Of a stretch of DNA of 64,000 nucleotides, positions 25,628-34,180 are shown piece by piece. A model generated the notes under the pieces. It made no database searches, was not told the origin of the DNA, and was given only the letters and a program-made list of their open reading frames with translations. The first letter of the stretch is position 1; each line of letters starts with the position of its first letter. A program made the position numbers and the translations under genes. Origin of the DNA: Ruminiclostridium cellobioparum subsp. termitidis CT1112. GTDB lineage: Bacteria > Bacillota > Clostridia > Acetivibrionales > DSM-1351. Location: the NCBI RefSeq assembly GCF_000350485.1, contig NZ_AORV01000025.1:124001-188000 (forward strand). Reading direction: 5' to 3'.

Positions 25628-25669
25628 AAAACAATTGCTGCAGACATCAGCTGCTGCAGCAATTGTTTT
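25628..25669 (-). terminator. Attenuating hairpin between binding-protein and permease genes
   Basis: Perfect 16-bp stem AAAACAATTGCTGCAG (25628-25643) with 25654-25669, 10-nt loop, followed on the minus strand by TTTTGG. It lies between the SBP stop (25694) and the permease start (25586). Confidence 0.75.
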
Positions 25670-25693
25670 TTGAGTTATAATGGCTGACTTAAA

Positions 25694-27067
25694 TTATTTT
25701 GCTTCGTTGACCTTTGCCTGAAGCTTTGTCTGCACGCTGTCAAGCACTGCCTTTACATCGGCATTTTCCTTTGTCCATATCAGGTCAAATTCCGGCCAGA
25801 TCTTTGATTCTATTTCGCTCCAATTTGAAGTTGTATAAGCTCCTCTTGATATCTCTGCGGATTTCAGAGTAACACCCAGATCCACGCCCGGAGTCGTGGA
25901 GGACTTCAAATAAGCATCCGACTTGGCAATCTGAGTATTTGCAGGCATACCAACTTTTCCTTCGGCAGCTACCTTCTGCCCTTCCTCGCTTACATTAAAC
26001 GCCAGGTATTTCCAGGCATCCTCTTTATTCTCCGACTGGTTTACAATAAACCAACCATTGGGAAAGGTATTAACCACGCGGCCGCCGTTAGGCGCCTTGG
26101 GAGTCAGCGTTATACCATAGTTGATCTTTTTATCATCATAAACTGCAACATTCCAGCTGCCCAAATCAAACATAGCAATATTTCCATTTGCAAAATCAAA
26201 GGCATTGCTCTTGTTAGCCGCTGCAGAAGGTGTAACCTTGTCCTTCCATATAAGATCATGCAGGTACTGGAAGGTTTGTACATTTTCAGCAGAATTTAAA
26301 ACGGAGGTTTTTCTGTCATCCTTTATAAACTCTCCTCCATTTGCCCAGATGTACGGGAAAATAAAGTTGGGCCATGCGCCGAAGGAAAAGCCGTATTGAT
26401 CAATTTTTCCGTCTCCGTTTGTATCCTTGGTCAGCTGCTTCGCAGTTTCCCTCAAGGTATCCCATGTATAATTTTCATCCGGATACGAAATACCGGCTTT
26501 ATCGAAGATGTCCTTGTTGTAGAAAAGCACATTTACAAAGGTCATTGTAGGCATGGCATACAATTTTCCGTCAACGGTAAACGGTCCATACATGCCCTCC
26601 GGCATACAATCCTTTTTAAACGAAGTGTCTTTGCCCATATAATCGGTAAGATCCGCCATGATACCTTTCGCCTGATATGTAGGTGTCAGCATCTCCTGCA
26701 TGAATGCAATATCCGGAGGTGTACCGCCTGCAATCATAGTCTGCAGCTTTGTCCAATAAGTGTCATTGGGAAGAGTCTGCAGGTCGATTTTTAAATTGGG
26801 ATACTTTTGTGTAAAGGCATCATTAACCTTTTTCTGCGCATCCCACCTGGCCTGTTCACCCCACATAACCGCTACCAGCGTTTTTTCCTCACCACCGCTT
26901 TGTGCGGCATTCGCTTCGGCACCGGTGCTTTGAGCCGCCGTGCCGGAGGATACCCCTGCGGTACTTTGTTCGGCTGCATTCTTGCCGCCACAGCCGGCCA
27001 ATGTGCCCGCAACCAGGATTACGGCCAGTAAACCTGACAATAACTTGATGCTTTTTTTGATCTTCAT
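25694..27067 (-). CDS. Lipoprotein sugar-binding protein, CUT1 (MalE-like)
   Basis: 457 aa; signal peptide with lipobox LAGC at about residue 26, then an Ala/Ser/Gly/Gln-rich linker, then the binding fold with VMWGEQARWDAQKKVNDAF, ANGGEFIKDDRKTS and PNGGRVVNTFPNGWFIV. Size and motifs match mono- to oligosaccharide CUT1 binding proteins rather than the 500-aa Lpl group. First gene of the SBP-permease-permease-GH2-GH43 operon; two candidate operators lie 270-350 bp upstream. Confidence 0.92.
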   Translation of the reverse strand: MKIKKSIKLLSGLLAVILVAGTLAGCGGKNAAEQSTAGVSSGTAAQSTGAEANAAQSGGEEKTLVAVMWGEQARWDAQKKVNDAFTQKYPNLKIDLQTLPNDTYWTKLQTMIAGGTPPDIAFMQEMLTPTYQAKGIMADLTDYMGKDTSFKKDCMPEGMYGPFTVDGKLYAMPTMTFVNVLFYNKDIFDKAGISYPDENYTWDTLRETAKQLTKDTNGDGKIDQYGFSFGAWPNFIFPYIWANGGEFIKDDRKTSVLNSAENVQTFQYLHDLIWKDKVTPSAAANKSNAFDFANGNIAMFDLGSWNVAVYDDKKINYGITLTPKAPNGGRVVNTFPNGWFIVNQSENKEDAWKYLAFNVSEEGQKVAAEGKVGMPANTQIAKSDAYLKSSTTPGVDLGVTLKSAEISRGAYTTSNWSEIESKIWPEFDLIWTKENADVKAVLDSVQTKLQAKVNEAK

Positions 27068-27334
27068 CTTATTTTCCCCCTTGAATTATAATTACTGATG
27101 TCTTTTGCCAATCTATTAAAGAATACTGATCCATGCCGGCCCGGCGCCTTTTAAGCCAACTGTGTTTCGTACCCAAAATAGGTTAATATTAAACTTTCTC
27201 ATATATTTCAGTCTCGATATTCAGATATTCATCGGTATTCTTTTTCTTCGGGATCCTTTAGATTTGGCCATGATGATACAGTACTTATTACGGTAAACAA
27301 CCTAAGCTTTAAATTATATAAAAGTAAAGATTTT

Positions 27335-27421
27335 GTTTTATTACATGTTTTTTGTTGGTTTTATTAAAAAAAATGTAATTCATACAATATTATTGTTTTA
27401 TTACATTTTTATTGTAGCATT
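27335..27421. promoter_or_regulatory. Two partial copies of the ArsR-type operator upstream of the CUT1 operon
   Basis: GTTTTATTACA at 27335-27345 and again at 27395-27405, each followed after 7 nt by TGT (TGTTGGTTT and TGTAGCATT). This is the left half and spacing of the perfect inverted repeat at 28517-28551. They lie 60 bp apart between the regulator stop (27453) and the binding-protein start (27067). Confidence 0.5.
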
Positions 27422-27452
27422 GCCCATAAATATTGTCAACATATTAATGGAT

Positions 27453-28403
27453 TTATTCAAAATTATTGGAATAATCAATTCTCATAACTATGTTTTGTGC
27501 ATGGTCTCCGAACTTATCACCAAATATGTTGATGCCTCCCACGTTGGCAGCATCCTCCCTGACTCCTATCCTGACACTGATATAATCACGTGAGTTCAGG
27601 GACAGGTCCTCCAGTCTGATGCCGGATAACGGCAGTTCATCTATACTTGAACCTTCAGAATTTATCCTCCAGGTTTTGAGCATACCGTATTGCGTACTGG
27701 CATCGGGCCACCACTGCGGATTGAGCCTTCCTCGTCTTCCGCCGAAATCACCCGGACATGTCCATGTTCCTATTTCAATATCATTTATCCACAAGGTAAT
27801 GTCCGAAGGCCAGTTATTACGGTAGTTCGGGGCTTCGGAGCACAGTTCCAGGGACAATTCCAGCAGGTTGGCCCTGCCGTGCTGCAGAATGCTGTTGGGA
27901 AACCGGTATTCCACATAGCCTTTATAGAACCAAATCAGCTGGGCGTTTATTCTCTCAGGGTTATAAAAGCTTCTGGGATTATCCTCCACATCAATGCATG
28001 CCTTTTCGCTCATTATTCCGCATGTAGGGCTGACTTTGCAGTCAATATAGCTGCCGATGGGCATATTTATGTAGAATGAATTGACCACCGCCGCATTGTT
28101 TTGCGGTGAAAGCTCAATGTTGATCAAATCTATTTTGCGGCTGCACAGCTTCATAGAGCCTCTGACACCGGGCTGCAATTCAGTGAGTATAAGCCCTGCA
28201 TCCTCCAGGAATTTTACGTTCACCGCAGCGGTGGAAGTGGGTATCCCCAGTTTTTCGGCTATTTCGTTCACATTCAGACTATCTGTATTTAAGAGTTTCA
28301 ATATTTCTATGCGGATTTCCGATGCCAAGGCCTTTGATACGCTAAATAACCTTTCTGCATCCTCCGTGCTTAAAAATACCTGCTTTGCAATATAATCCGT
28401 CAT
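27453..28403 (-). CDS. ArsR-type winged-helix regulator with C-terminal sugar-sensing-like domain
   Basis: 316 aa, start behind AGAAGGAGA. Residues 15-90 form an ArsR-type HTH (LSTEDAERLFSVSKALASEI, NEIAEKLGIPTSTAAVNVKFLEDAGLI). The remaining 220 residues are a beta-rich domain with many aromatic residues (YNPERINAQLIWFYKGYVEYRF, WTCPGDFGGRRGRLNPQWW) that looks like a carbohydrate-binding jelly roll. It is not a metal sensor: the ArsR metal cysteines are absent. This combination is found next to sugar transporters in clostridia. It probably regulates the CUT1-GH2-GH43 operon just downstream and itself. Confidence 0.85.
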   Translation of the reverse strand: MTDYIAKQVFLSTEDAERLFSVSKALASEIRIEILKLLNTDSLNVNEIAEKLGIPTSTAAVNVKFLEDAGLILTELQPGVRGSMKLCSRKIDLINIELSPQNNAAVVNSFYINMPIGSYIDCKVSPTCGIMSEKACIDVEDNPRSFYNPERINAQLIWFYKGYVEYRFPNSILQHGRANLLELSLELCSEAPNYRNNWPSDITLWINDIEIGTWTCPGDFGGRRGRLNPQWWPDASTQYGMLKTWRINSEGSSIDELPLSGIRLEDLSLNSRDYISVRIGVREDAANVGGINIFGDKFGDHAQNIVMRIDYSNNFE

Positions 28404-28516
28404 ACAATCAAATCTCCTTCTATCTAATTGGGCAATTTATGAATCAAAGAATACATATTATATTATTATATTGTAAATTCGTTCAATAACTTTGTCAATT
28501 AGATACAGGATTAATT

Positions 28517-28551
28517 AATGGTTTATTACATATTTGTTGTAATAAACCATT
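28517..28551. promoter_or_regulatory. Perfect 14-bp inverted repeat, candidate operator of the ArsR-type regulator
   Basis: AATGGTTTATTACA (28517-28530), 7-nt spacer, exact complement at 28538-28551. It lies about 115 bp upstream of the regulator start, in its promoter region, and its core recurs before the transporter operon. The rest of 28404-28745 is AT-rich; a 59-codon plus-strand frame at 28570-28749 has no ribosome site. Confidence 0.6.
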
Positions 28552-28745
28552 GAAACTTACGTGTGAATAATGATATTTGAAGTATATATTATTTTTCCAG
28601 ATACACTATCAATCACCGAAGTACAGCTTGATTCTTTCATTTGTATTTCTAAGACCAGAAACGGAATTAGTAGAGGCATAAAATGGAGTGAAATAGGGTT
28701 TGAAATATGCGGTGAATTTATCCACACAACCCAATTTGAAAATTT

Positions 28746-28964
28746 CTAATCGCTTTCCCTTTTAAAGAGCATTACATCCCCGGGCGGATATGCCTGAGTA
28801 TAAACCGGACCATATTGATCCACCTTCAAAAGGATACCCCTGTTTTGATAAATATAATCCCATGGAGCCGGCAGGTTAAGTGATTTCATGTTAAACCCTG
28901 CGCAATCTTCCTGAAATTCGCCCCATATTGTCATATCGTTTCCATATATGACATTGCTTTTCAT
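28746..28964 (-). CDS. Short protein, perhaps the N-terminus of a lost carbohydrate enzyme
   Basis: 72 aa; start with GGGGAGG about 10 nt upstream. The text PWDYIYQNRGILLKVDQYG followed by AYPPGDVMLFKRE reads like the opening segment of large glycosidases or phosphorylases of the GH94-like type, where it leads into a long beta-sandwich. Here it stops after FKRESD, and the following sequence does not continue the homology in any frame I checked. Either a truncated gene remnant or a real small protein; family call is tentative. Confidence 0.35.
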   Translation of the reverse strand: MKSNVIYGNDMTIWGEFQEDCAGFNMKSLNLPAPWDYIYQNRGILLKVDQYGPVYTQAYPPGDVMLFKRESD

Positions 28965-29106
28965 TATAATAATTCCTCCCCAGCTTTATTTCCTGTTCAA
29001 GTCCAACAGGCATGGTTTTGGTACATAGGAATATTATAAAAATATATAAGTTTATATAAAATATTGACTTTTTAATATTTGCGGTCTTTTTTAATTAAAA
29101 TGTAAC

Positions 29107-29135
29107 AAAAAAAGAAGGAATAAATCCTTCCTTTT
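29107..29135 (-). terminator. Terminator of the GH88-DUF2264 operon
   Basis: GAAGGA (29114-29119) pairs with TCCTTC (29125-29130), extended by A/T pairs; the minus strand continues with seven T. About 75 nt past the DUF2264 stop. Confidence 0.7.
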
Positions 29136-29209
29136 GTCCTTAAGAAGTCAAAATGCACATATGAGCAAGTGTACTATTTAATATAGGATTTTGCAGGATA
29201 CAAAGAGAT

Positions 29210-31045
29210 TTAAATCAAGATTTCTTTTACATTTTTCCCATTGAATACTTTGATTAAATTATTTGTTAATTGGACTGATGGGAGGTTCATAAAAATTTGT
29301 TCATCAACTTCTCCTTTGATGCTTCCAATCACCAAACAAGCCAAAATATGTTCACCTGTTTCGAGATGCTCTATCAATGTTGGAATCCACGTACGGGGTT
29401 CTAATAGGTTTGTATTGGCTTCCGCTCTGATAATTTTTCCTTCTCTATTGCCAGTAAGATTTATTATACCACTTGTACCCCAACGGCAATTAACCATTGC
29501 AATATTAGTACCGCATTTCATATTCTCGCCAGCAGAAAAATTAATATCCTTTTCTCGTGATATTGCAAAACCTCCTTCAGCAGTATCCAATTCTCTACGG
29601 GTCTTAATTTTATGTATTCTGACATGATTGCCTTCATAGGGAATAATCCATGTCTGTATCTCTACATCTTTCCAGGGCTTCCATCGTGAAAATATATAGT
29701 CTTTTTCTACCTTTACCTCTTCACATTTTCTTCTGACCCTGTAATAGTTATCTCCTTCACTCAATGCCAGCATAGAGTCATAGGCTCCCTGTTCAAGTCC
29801 AAACTCTCCTCTTGGAACACTAAAACCGAATACATTGGAATATGCAAATTTCTCATATTTTGCCGCACCGTGAACAGGCTCAAATTCCGCATGTTGGCCG
29901 GCAGTATAAACTATTACATGCTTGTCATGCCTGCATATAAGCATATACGGATGCTTCTGTACAGAACTCCCTTCCAGTAACGGTAATTCCTCTTCTTCAG
30001 TTTTCCAGAACGGATGATCATCCTTTAAGGCAAGTAATATAAAGGTTTTTAATGCCCAGTACGGTGACCCTGGAGCATTGTAGCCTTCTGCCATATTAAG
30101 ATTCGGGTAGGCATATCCGATGGACAGTATTCCATCTGTTGAAAAAATCGGCTGTTGAAACCACCATCTTAAGTTCCTACATATTATCCCTTTCATCACT
30201 CCCAATGGTAATTCATCAACACCTGCAAAAACCAATGCACTCCAGAAGCATGACTGAGCAAATCTGTATGTCAGGCTTCTCCCAAATGGTATTGATGAGC
30301 CATCCTCCGAGAACCAATATATGAAATCCCCGGCAAAAAGTTTTGCCCTTTCCTTATATCTTTCGGCCCGGTTGTCATCATCCCCAAGCTTTGAATAAAT
30401 AAGTCCGTAAAATTGCATGGCAAAAGGTATGTAGTAATCTCTCTGGCTGGAAATACCATCCTGATACCAACCGTCAGAGATATAAAAATCGTCCAGCCGG
30501 TCCAGATCTCTTTCCAGCATTTCGAAATCGTACTCTGCTTTTACTTTTTTTAAGCCCAGGTTGACAAGTACTCTGAAGAAAAGCCAATTGCTATCAACTA
30601 CAATATAATGATTAATTTGGGCCAACCACTTTGAAAAATTATGCTTTTCACTTTCATTCAATGGCTCCCATACTCTTTCCGGAATCATACATAACGCAAG
30701 GCCCAGTACTGCCATTTCAACCATCAGCTGATCCTTATCGCCTATCTTCCCCCAATATTCCTGACTATTCGGGTTGGTTCCGTTTTTTATACCCCTTACA
30801 TATATATCAATAAGCTCTGACTCCCCGCCTCCCGCAAGTAGAGGCACCAAGCCCCATAAGGGCCTTGAAAATGCCTCCATTCCGGCAGTCCTCCCAGTGC
30901 AAAAACTTCCGGTATTTCCAATGTGAAGTCTGGTTCCACCCTTGCTGTAGAACTTTTTTAGCGGACAGCACAGCTGTTTTACAGCCTCCTGAAAATCCTT
31001 TTTACTCCTAAGGGGGTTGTCAGTAACCGCGTTATATACAAACAT
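29210..31045 (-). CDS. DUF2264 protein (GH154-type glycosidase)
   Basis: 611 aa from ATG 31045-31043 behind AAGGAG. The family signature GNTGSFCTGRTAGMEAFSRPLWGLVPLL is at about residues 45-72, followed by a helical toroid (NPNSQEYWGKIGDKDQLMVEMA, SNWLFFRVLVNLGL) and a C-terminal beta domain. DUF2264 is to my knowledge listed as GH154, with beta-glucuronidase activity reported for a member; not checked here. No signal peptide, so cytoplasmic. It follows GH88 by 16 nt, and both would act on uronic-acid-containing oligosaccharides. Confidence 0.88.
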   Translation of the reverse strand: MFVYNAVTDNPLRSKKDFQEAVKQLCCPLKKFYSKGGTRLHIGNTGSFCTGRTAGMEAFSRPLWGLVPLLAGGGESELIDIYVRGIKNGTNPNSQEYWGKIGDKDQLMVEMAVLGLALCMIPERVWEPLNESEKHNFSKWLAQINHYIVVDSNWLFFRVLVNLGLKKVKAEYDFEMLERDLDRLDDFYISDGWYQDGISSQRDYYIPFAMQFYGLIYSKLGDDDNRAERYKERAKLFAGDFIYWFSEDGSSIPFGRSLTYRFAQSCFWSALVFAGVDELPLGVMKGIICRNLRWWFQQPIFSTDGILSIGYAYPNLNMAEGYNAPGSPYWALKTFILLALKDDHPFWKTEEEELPLLEGSSVQKHPYMLICRHDKHVIVYTAGQHAEFEPVHGAAKYEKFAYSNVFGFSVPRGEFGLEQGAYDSMLALSEGDNYYRVRRKCEEVKVEKDYIFSRWKPWKDVEIQTWIIPYEGNHVRIHKIKTRRELDTAEGGFAISREKDINFSAGENMKCGTNIAMVNCRWGTSGIINLTGNREGKIIRAEANTNLLEPRTWIPTLIEHLETGEHILACLVIGSIKGEVDEQIFMNLPSVQLTNNLIKVFNGKNVKEILI

Positions 31046-31061
31046 TTTTACCACTCCTTAC

Positions 31062-32249
31062 TTACCAGTATAATTTCCAGTTTTTAATCAGTCTGACGAG
31101 AGCCTCAAAATAGAAGTAATCTCCCCATATGTTGCACTCGTCTATTCCTTTACCATCTGGTTTTGAGTACACAGCGTGCAGGAGAACTCCGTTTGATTCA
31201 GGGCAATTAACGGATGTATATCCCTTACTCAGCGAATTAATAATATTAAGTGAGGCATTTTCATATACTCTTTTATTTTCTTCAGTCAGTGGCAGATTTC
31301 TACACATCTCAAGCAGACCACAGGCGGCAATAGCCGCAGCAGAGCTATCCCTCTCCTCACTTCCCTCTGTAAAGAACAAGTCCCAATAACAAATAAAATC
31401 CTCCGGGAGCCTGTTTATGAAGTAATTGATTACTTTTTTATTAAGCTCAATCAATTCCCAATCCCCAGTATAAATATAACTCAAAGTAAATCCATATATG
31501 CCCCAGGCTTGCCCTCTAGCCCAGCAGGAATTGTCCGAAAACCCTTGCGCAGTCTTTCCATATTTAGGCTGTCCGTTCTCAACATCCATATAGAAAGTGT
31601 GAAAGCTTGATGCATCGTCTCTGATAATGTTCCTGGCGGCCTGTTTTACATGGTTGTATGCTGCATCATAATATTTCTTGTCTCCGGTAATTTCTGCAGC
31701 CCAGTATAACAGCGGCAAGTTCATACAGCAATCTATTATCATCCGTCCTCTGTTTCCAGGATCGTTGAGATCTCCCCAGGCTTGTATTATTCCTGCTTTA
31801 TCAAAATAACGTACCATAAGAAGGTCTGCAGCTTTTAGTGCCGAGCTCATCGCTTCCGTATTACCAGTCAGCTTAAACGCTGCAATACAGGAGAGAGTAT
31901 ATAAAAATCCAAGGTCGTGGGTATCGGTGTATATTCTTTCATCTATACGCTTTTGATAACTAATCAGTTGATTTTCAGCAGCTTTTCTATACTTTTCATC
32001 TCCTGAGACCTCATATGCAAGCCAAAGCATTCCTGTCCAAAAAGATGATGTCCAATCAATATTATCTATTGCGGGATAAATATTATTTACGCTTGCAGGC
32101 GCAGGATATTTGTCCTTGAACATTTCCATATTCCGGTCAATCTTTTTTAATACAAGCTTAATGGCATTTTGGCAATACTCCTTTGTCAATACCGGAGCAC
32201 TTAAGAATTTTTGAGGACTTTTTATACCTTCATCTATTATCTGCTTCAT
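31062..32249 (-). CDS. Unsaturated glucuronyl hydrolase, GH88
   Basis: 395 aa, cytoplasmic; start behind TTGGAGA. The alpha/alpha toroid carries the family's motifs: IDNIDWTSSFWTGMLWLAYE, then DTHDLGF (first catalytic Asp) near residue 113, RGRMIIDCCMNLPLLYWAA (second Asp) near 172, and CWARGQAWGIYGF near 240 for sugar stacking. It hydrates the 4,5-unsaturated uronic acid left by polysaccharide lyases, which links it to the PL8-like surface lyase at 51699. A decayed copy lies at 50413-51273. Good match in length. Confidence 0.92.
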   Translation of the reverse strand: MKQIIDEGIKSPQKFLSAPVLTKEYCQNAIKLVLKKIDRNMEMFKDKYPAPASVNNIYPAIDNIDWTSSFWTGMLWLAYEVSGDEKYRKAAENQLISYQKRIDERIYTDTHDLGFLYTLSCIAAFKLTGNTEAMSSALKAADLLMVRYFDKAGIIQAWGDLNDPGNRGRMIIDCCMNLPLLYWAAEITGDKKYYDAAYNHVKQAARNIIRDDASSFHTFYMDVENGQPKYGKTAQGFSDNSCWARGQAWGIYGFTLSYIYTGDWELIELNKKVINYFINRLPEDFICYWDLFFTEGSEERDSSAAAIAACGLLEMCRNLPLTEENKRVYENASLNIINSLSKGYTSVNCPESNGVLLHAVYSKPDGKGIDECNIWGDYFYFEALVRLIKNWKLYW

Positions 32250-32293
32250 TTTTTTATCTCCAAATATATAAGTTTTTGACTGCCTATAAAGCT

Positions 32294-33142
32294 TTATCCC
32301 TTAATACCGGTTGTTGCTATTCCTTCTATAAGAAATCTTTGAGCTATCAAGAATATTAATACTACCGGAATCATTGAGCACACTGCCGCAGCCATAATCA
32401 GTGCAAAACTTTGGTTATAGTCACTTAAAAACAATCTGATTCCTAATTGTATAGTCAGATTTTTCTGGGATGTCAGATATATCAACGGTCCTAAAAAGTC
32501 ATTCCATACAAATACGGCAGTAAATATTCCAAGAGAAGTCAACGCCGGTTTCGCCAGGGGGAGAATGATCTTTGCATATATACCAAGTTCCCCCAATCCG
32601 TCAATTCTTGCTGATTCTGATAGTTCCTCAGGTATGCTCATAAAAAACTGTCTTAAAAGGAATACTCCATAAGCTGTAAATGCCTGAATCAAAATTAATG
32701 ATAAGTGAGAATCACTTAAGCCGAGTTTTCGGATAATAATAAACTGAGGTATCATATAAACCTGAAACGGAACGGCAATAGTTCCTATATAGGCTATAAA
32801 CAGAGTGTTTCTACCTTTAAATTTAATTTTTGCAAAAGCATATGCAGCTAAACTGCTTGTTAAGAGCTGCAGAAAGGTAATTATAACTGTCAGCTTGACA
32901 GTATTAAAATAAAAAACACCAAATTTTATCTGCTTCCATATATCAACATAATTTTGCCATCTAAAAATTTTAGGTATCCACCTTATAGGGAATTCATATA
33001 CATCATTATCAGGCTTAAATGAAGCTGAAAGCATCCATGCAAATGGGAACATTACAAGTACCGCCGCAATTGAAAGCCCAATGTAACCAAGTATTGTTGT
33101 TAAATTTGGTTTGGAACGCCTAAGTTCTGTGTTTATCGGCAT
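32294..33142 (-). CDS. CUT1 sugar ABC permease, MalG type
   Basis: 282 aa, six membrane segments, EAA loop SESARIDGLGELGIYAKIILPLAKPA and C-terminus FLIEGIATTGIKG. An AAAGGTG site lies about 13 nt before ATG, slightly long. GH88 follows 44 nt later. Confidence 0.92.
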   Translation of the reverse strand: MPINTELRRSKPNLTTILGYIGLSIAAVLVMFPFAWMLSASFKPDNDVYEFPIRWIPKIFRWQNYVDIWKQIKFGVFYFNTVKLTVIITFLQLLTSSLAAYAFAKIKFKGRNTLFIAYIGTIAVPFQVYMIPQFIIIRKLGLSDSHLSLILIQAFTAYGVFLLRQFFMSIPEELSESARIDGLGELGIYAKIILPLAKPALTSLGIFTAVFVWNDFLGPLIYLTSQKNLTIQLGIRLFLSDYNQSFALIMAAAVCSMIPVVLIFLIAQRFLIEGIATTGIKG

Positions 33143-33192
33143 AATTTTTGGCCCACACCTTTCAAAATAATATTTATTTTGTCAGCCAATCG

Positions 33193-34110
33193 TTACATGT
33201 AATTGACCCATTTTTCCTCATTTTTGAACTGAACTATGGTTATAGTTAAAACAAGTGCAAATAAGACCAATGCAACAGCTGACGCATATCCCATTTTAAA
33301 ATTAACAAAGGCCTGATTGTATATATAATATACAAGTACGTTCGTAGCCCTGCCCGGTCCCCCGTTAGTCATAACAGCTATTTGATCAAAAACCTTGAAT
33401 GAATTTATCAGAAGCATTATAGTGACAAAAAATGTTGTCGGGGTCAACATCGGGACTGTTACTTTCCAGAATTTCTGCCACGAATTGGCGCCATCCACAG
33501 TAGCAGCCTCGTATAACTGTACAGGTATATCATTTAATCCTGCTATGTAAATGATCATATAGTATCCCATCGTCTTCCATATACCAACAAAAATAATTGC
33601 GGGCATTGCCCAGACTGTTGATGCTGTCCAACCTGGAGGATTACTTATTCCCAATGACCTTAATATTTCATTAATTGGTCCCATATCGGGCTGAAACAAC
33701 ATATTCCATGCAACAGCGACTGCTACAAGTGATGAGATATATGGAAAGAAAAACAGTGATCTGAAAAAGTTTGTTATCTTTGATCCCTTACTCAGAGCAA
33801 GTGCCAGGATTAGTGACAGTATTAACGTTCCTGGTACCACTGTCAAGGTATAATAAATTGTGTTAAGTAGTGAAATATAAAAACCTTCATCTTTAAACAT
33901 TGTGATAAAGTTCCCCAATCCAGCAAATTTTATGGGATTGGAAGTATCCCATTCCATTGTGCAAAGCACGAAGGAAAAAAGAACAGGTATCAGAGTAAAT
34001 ACTAGAAAACCAAGAAAATTTGGAAGGAGAAAAGCATATGCAATAATCCTGTTTCTTGTATCTATCTTTTTATTAATTGCTTTATTAAGATCTTTATTTG
34101 CAATATTCAT
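33193..34110 (-). CDS. CUT1 sugar ABC permease, MalF type
   Basis: 305 aa from ATG 34110-34108 (GAGAGG 8 nt upstream). Six membrane segments; EAA loop YEAATVDGANSWQKFWKVTVPMLTPT; C-terminal KNEEKWVNYM. Downstream of a perfect stem-loop that separates it from the binding-protein gene. Confidence 0.92.
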   Translation of the reverse strand: MNIANKDLNKAINKKIDTRNRIIAYAFLLPNFLGFLVFTLIPVLFSFVLCTMEWDTSNPIKFAGLGNFITMFKDEGFYISLLNTIYYTLTVVPGTLILSLILALALSKGSKITNFFRSLFFFPYISSLVAVAVAWNMLFQPDMGPINEILRSLGISNPPGWTASTVWAMPAIIFVGIWKTMGYYMIIYIAGLNDIPVQLYEAATVDGANSWQKFWKVTVPMLTPTTFFVTIMLLINSFKVFDQIAVMTNGGPGRATNVLVYYIYNQAFVNFKMGYASAVALVLFALVLTITIVQFKNEEKWVNYM

Positions 34111-34130
34111 TGAAATCACCTCTCCTGCCG

Positions 34131-34170
34131 TATAAAAATTCAGGTGCTTAACAGCACCTGAATTTTTATA
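34131..34170 (-). terminator. Perfect 18-bp hairpin between binding-protein and permease genes
   Basis: Arms 34131-34148 and 34153-34170 (outer part TATAAAAATTCAGG), 4-nt loop TAAC (plus strand), with the 3' arm T-rich on the minus strand. It fills the 70-nt gap between the SBP stop and the permease start. Confidence 0.85.
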
Positions 34171-34180
34171 TTAATTTGAC

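Noticed and set aside
27453-28403. Metal-sensing ArsR/SmtB repressor
   Set aside because: The metal-binding cysteine motif is absent and a 220-residue aromatic-rich C-terminal domain follows, unlike metal sensors.
28570-28749. 59-codon plus-strand ORF between the ArsR-type gene and the 72-aa ORF
   Set aside because: No ribosome site and no recognisable motif; it ends against the opposite-strand gene and could be chance.
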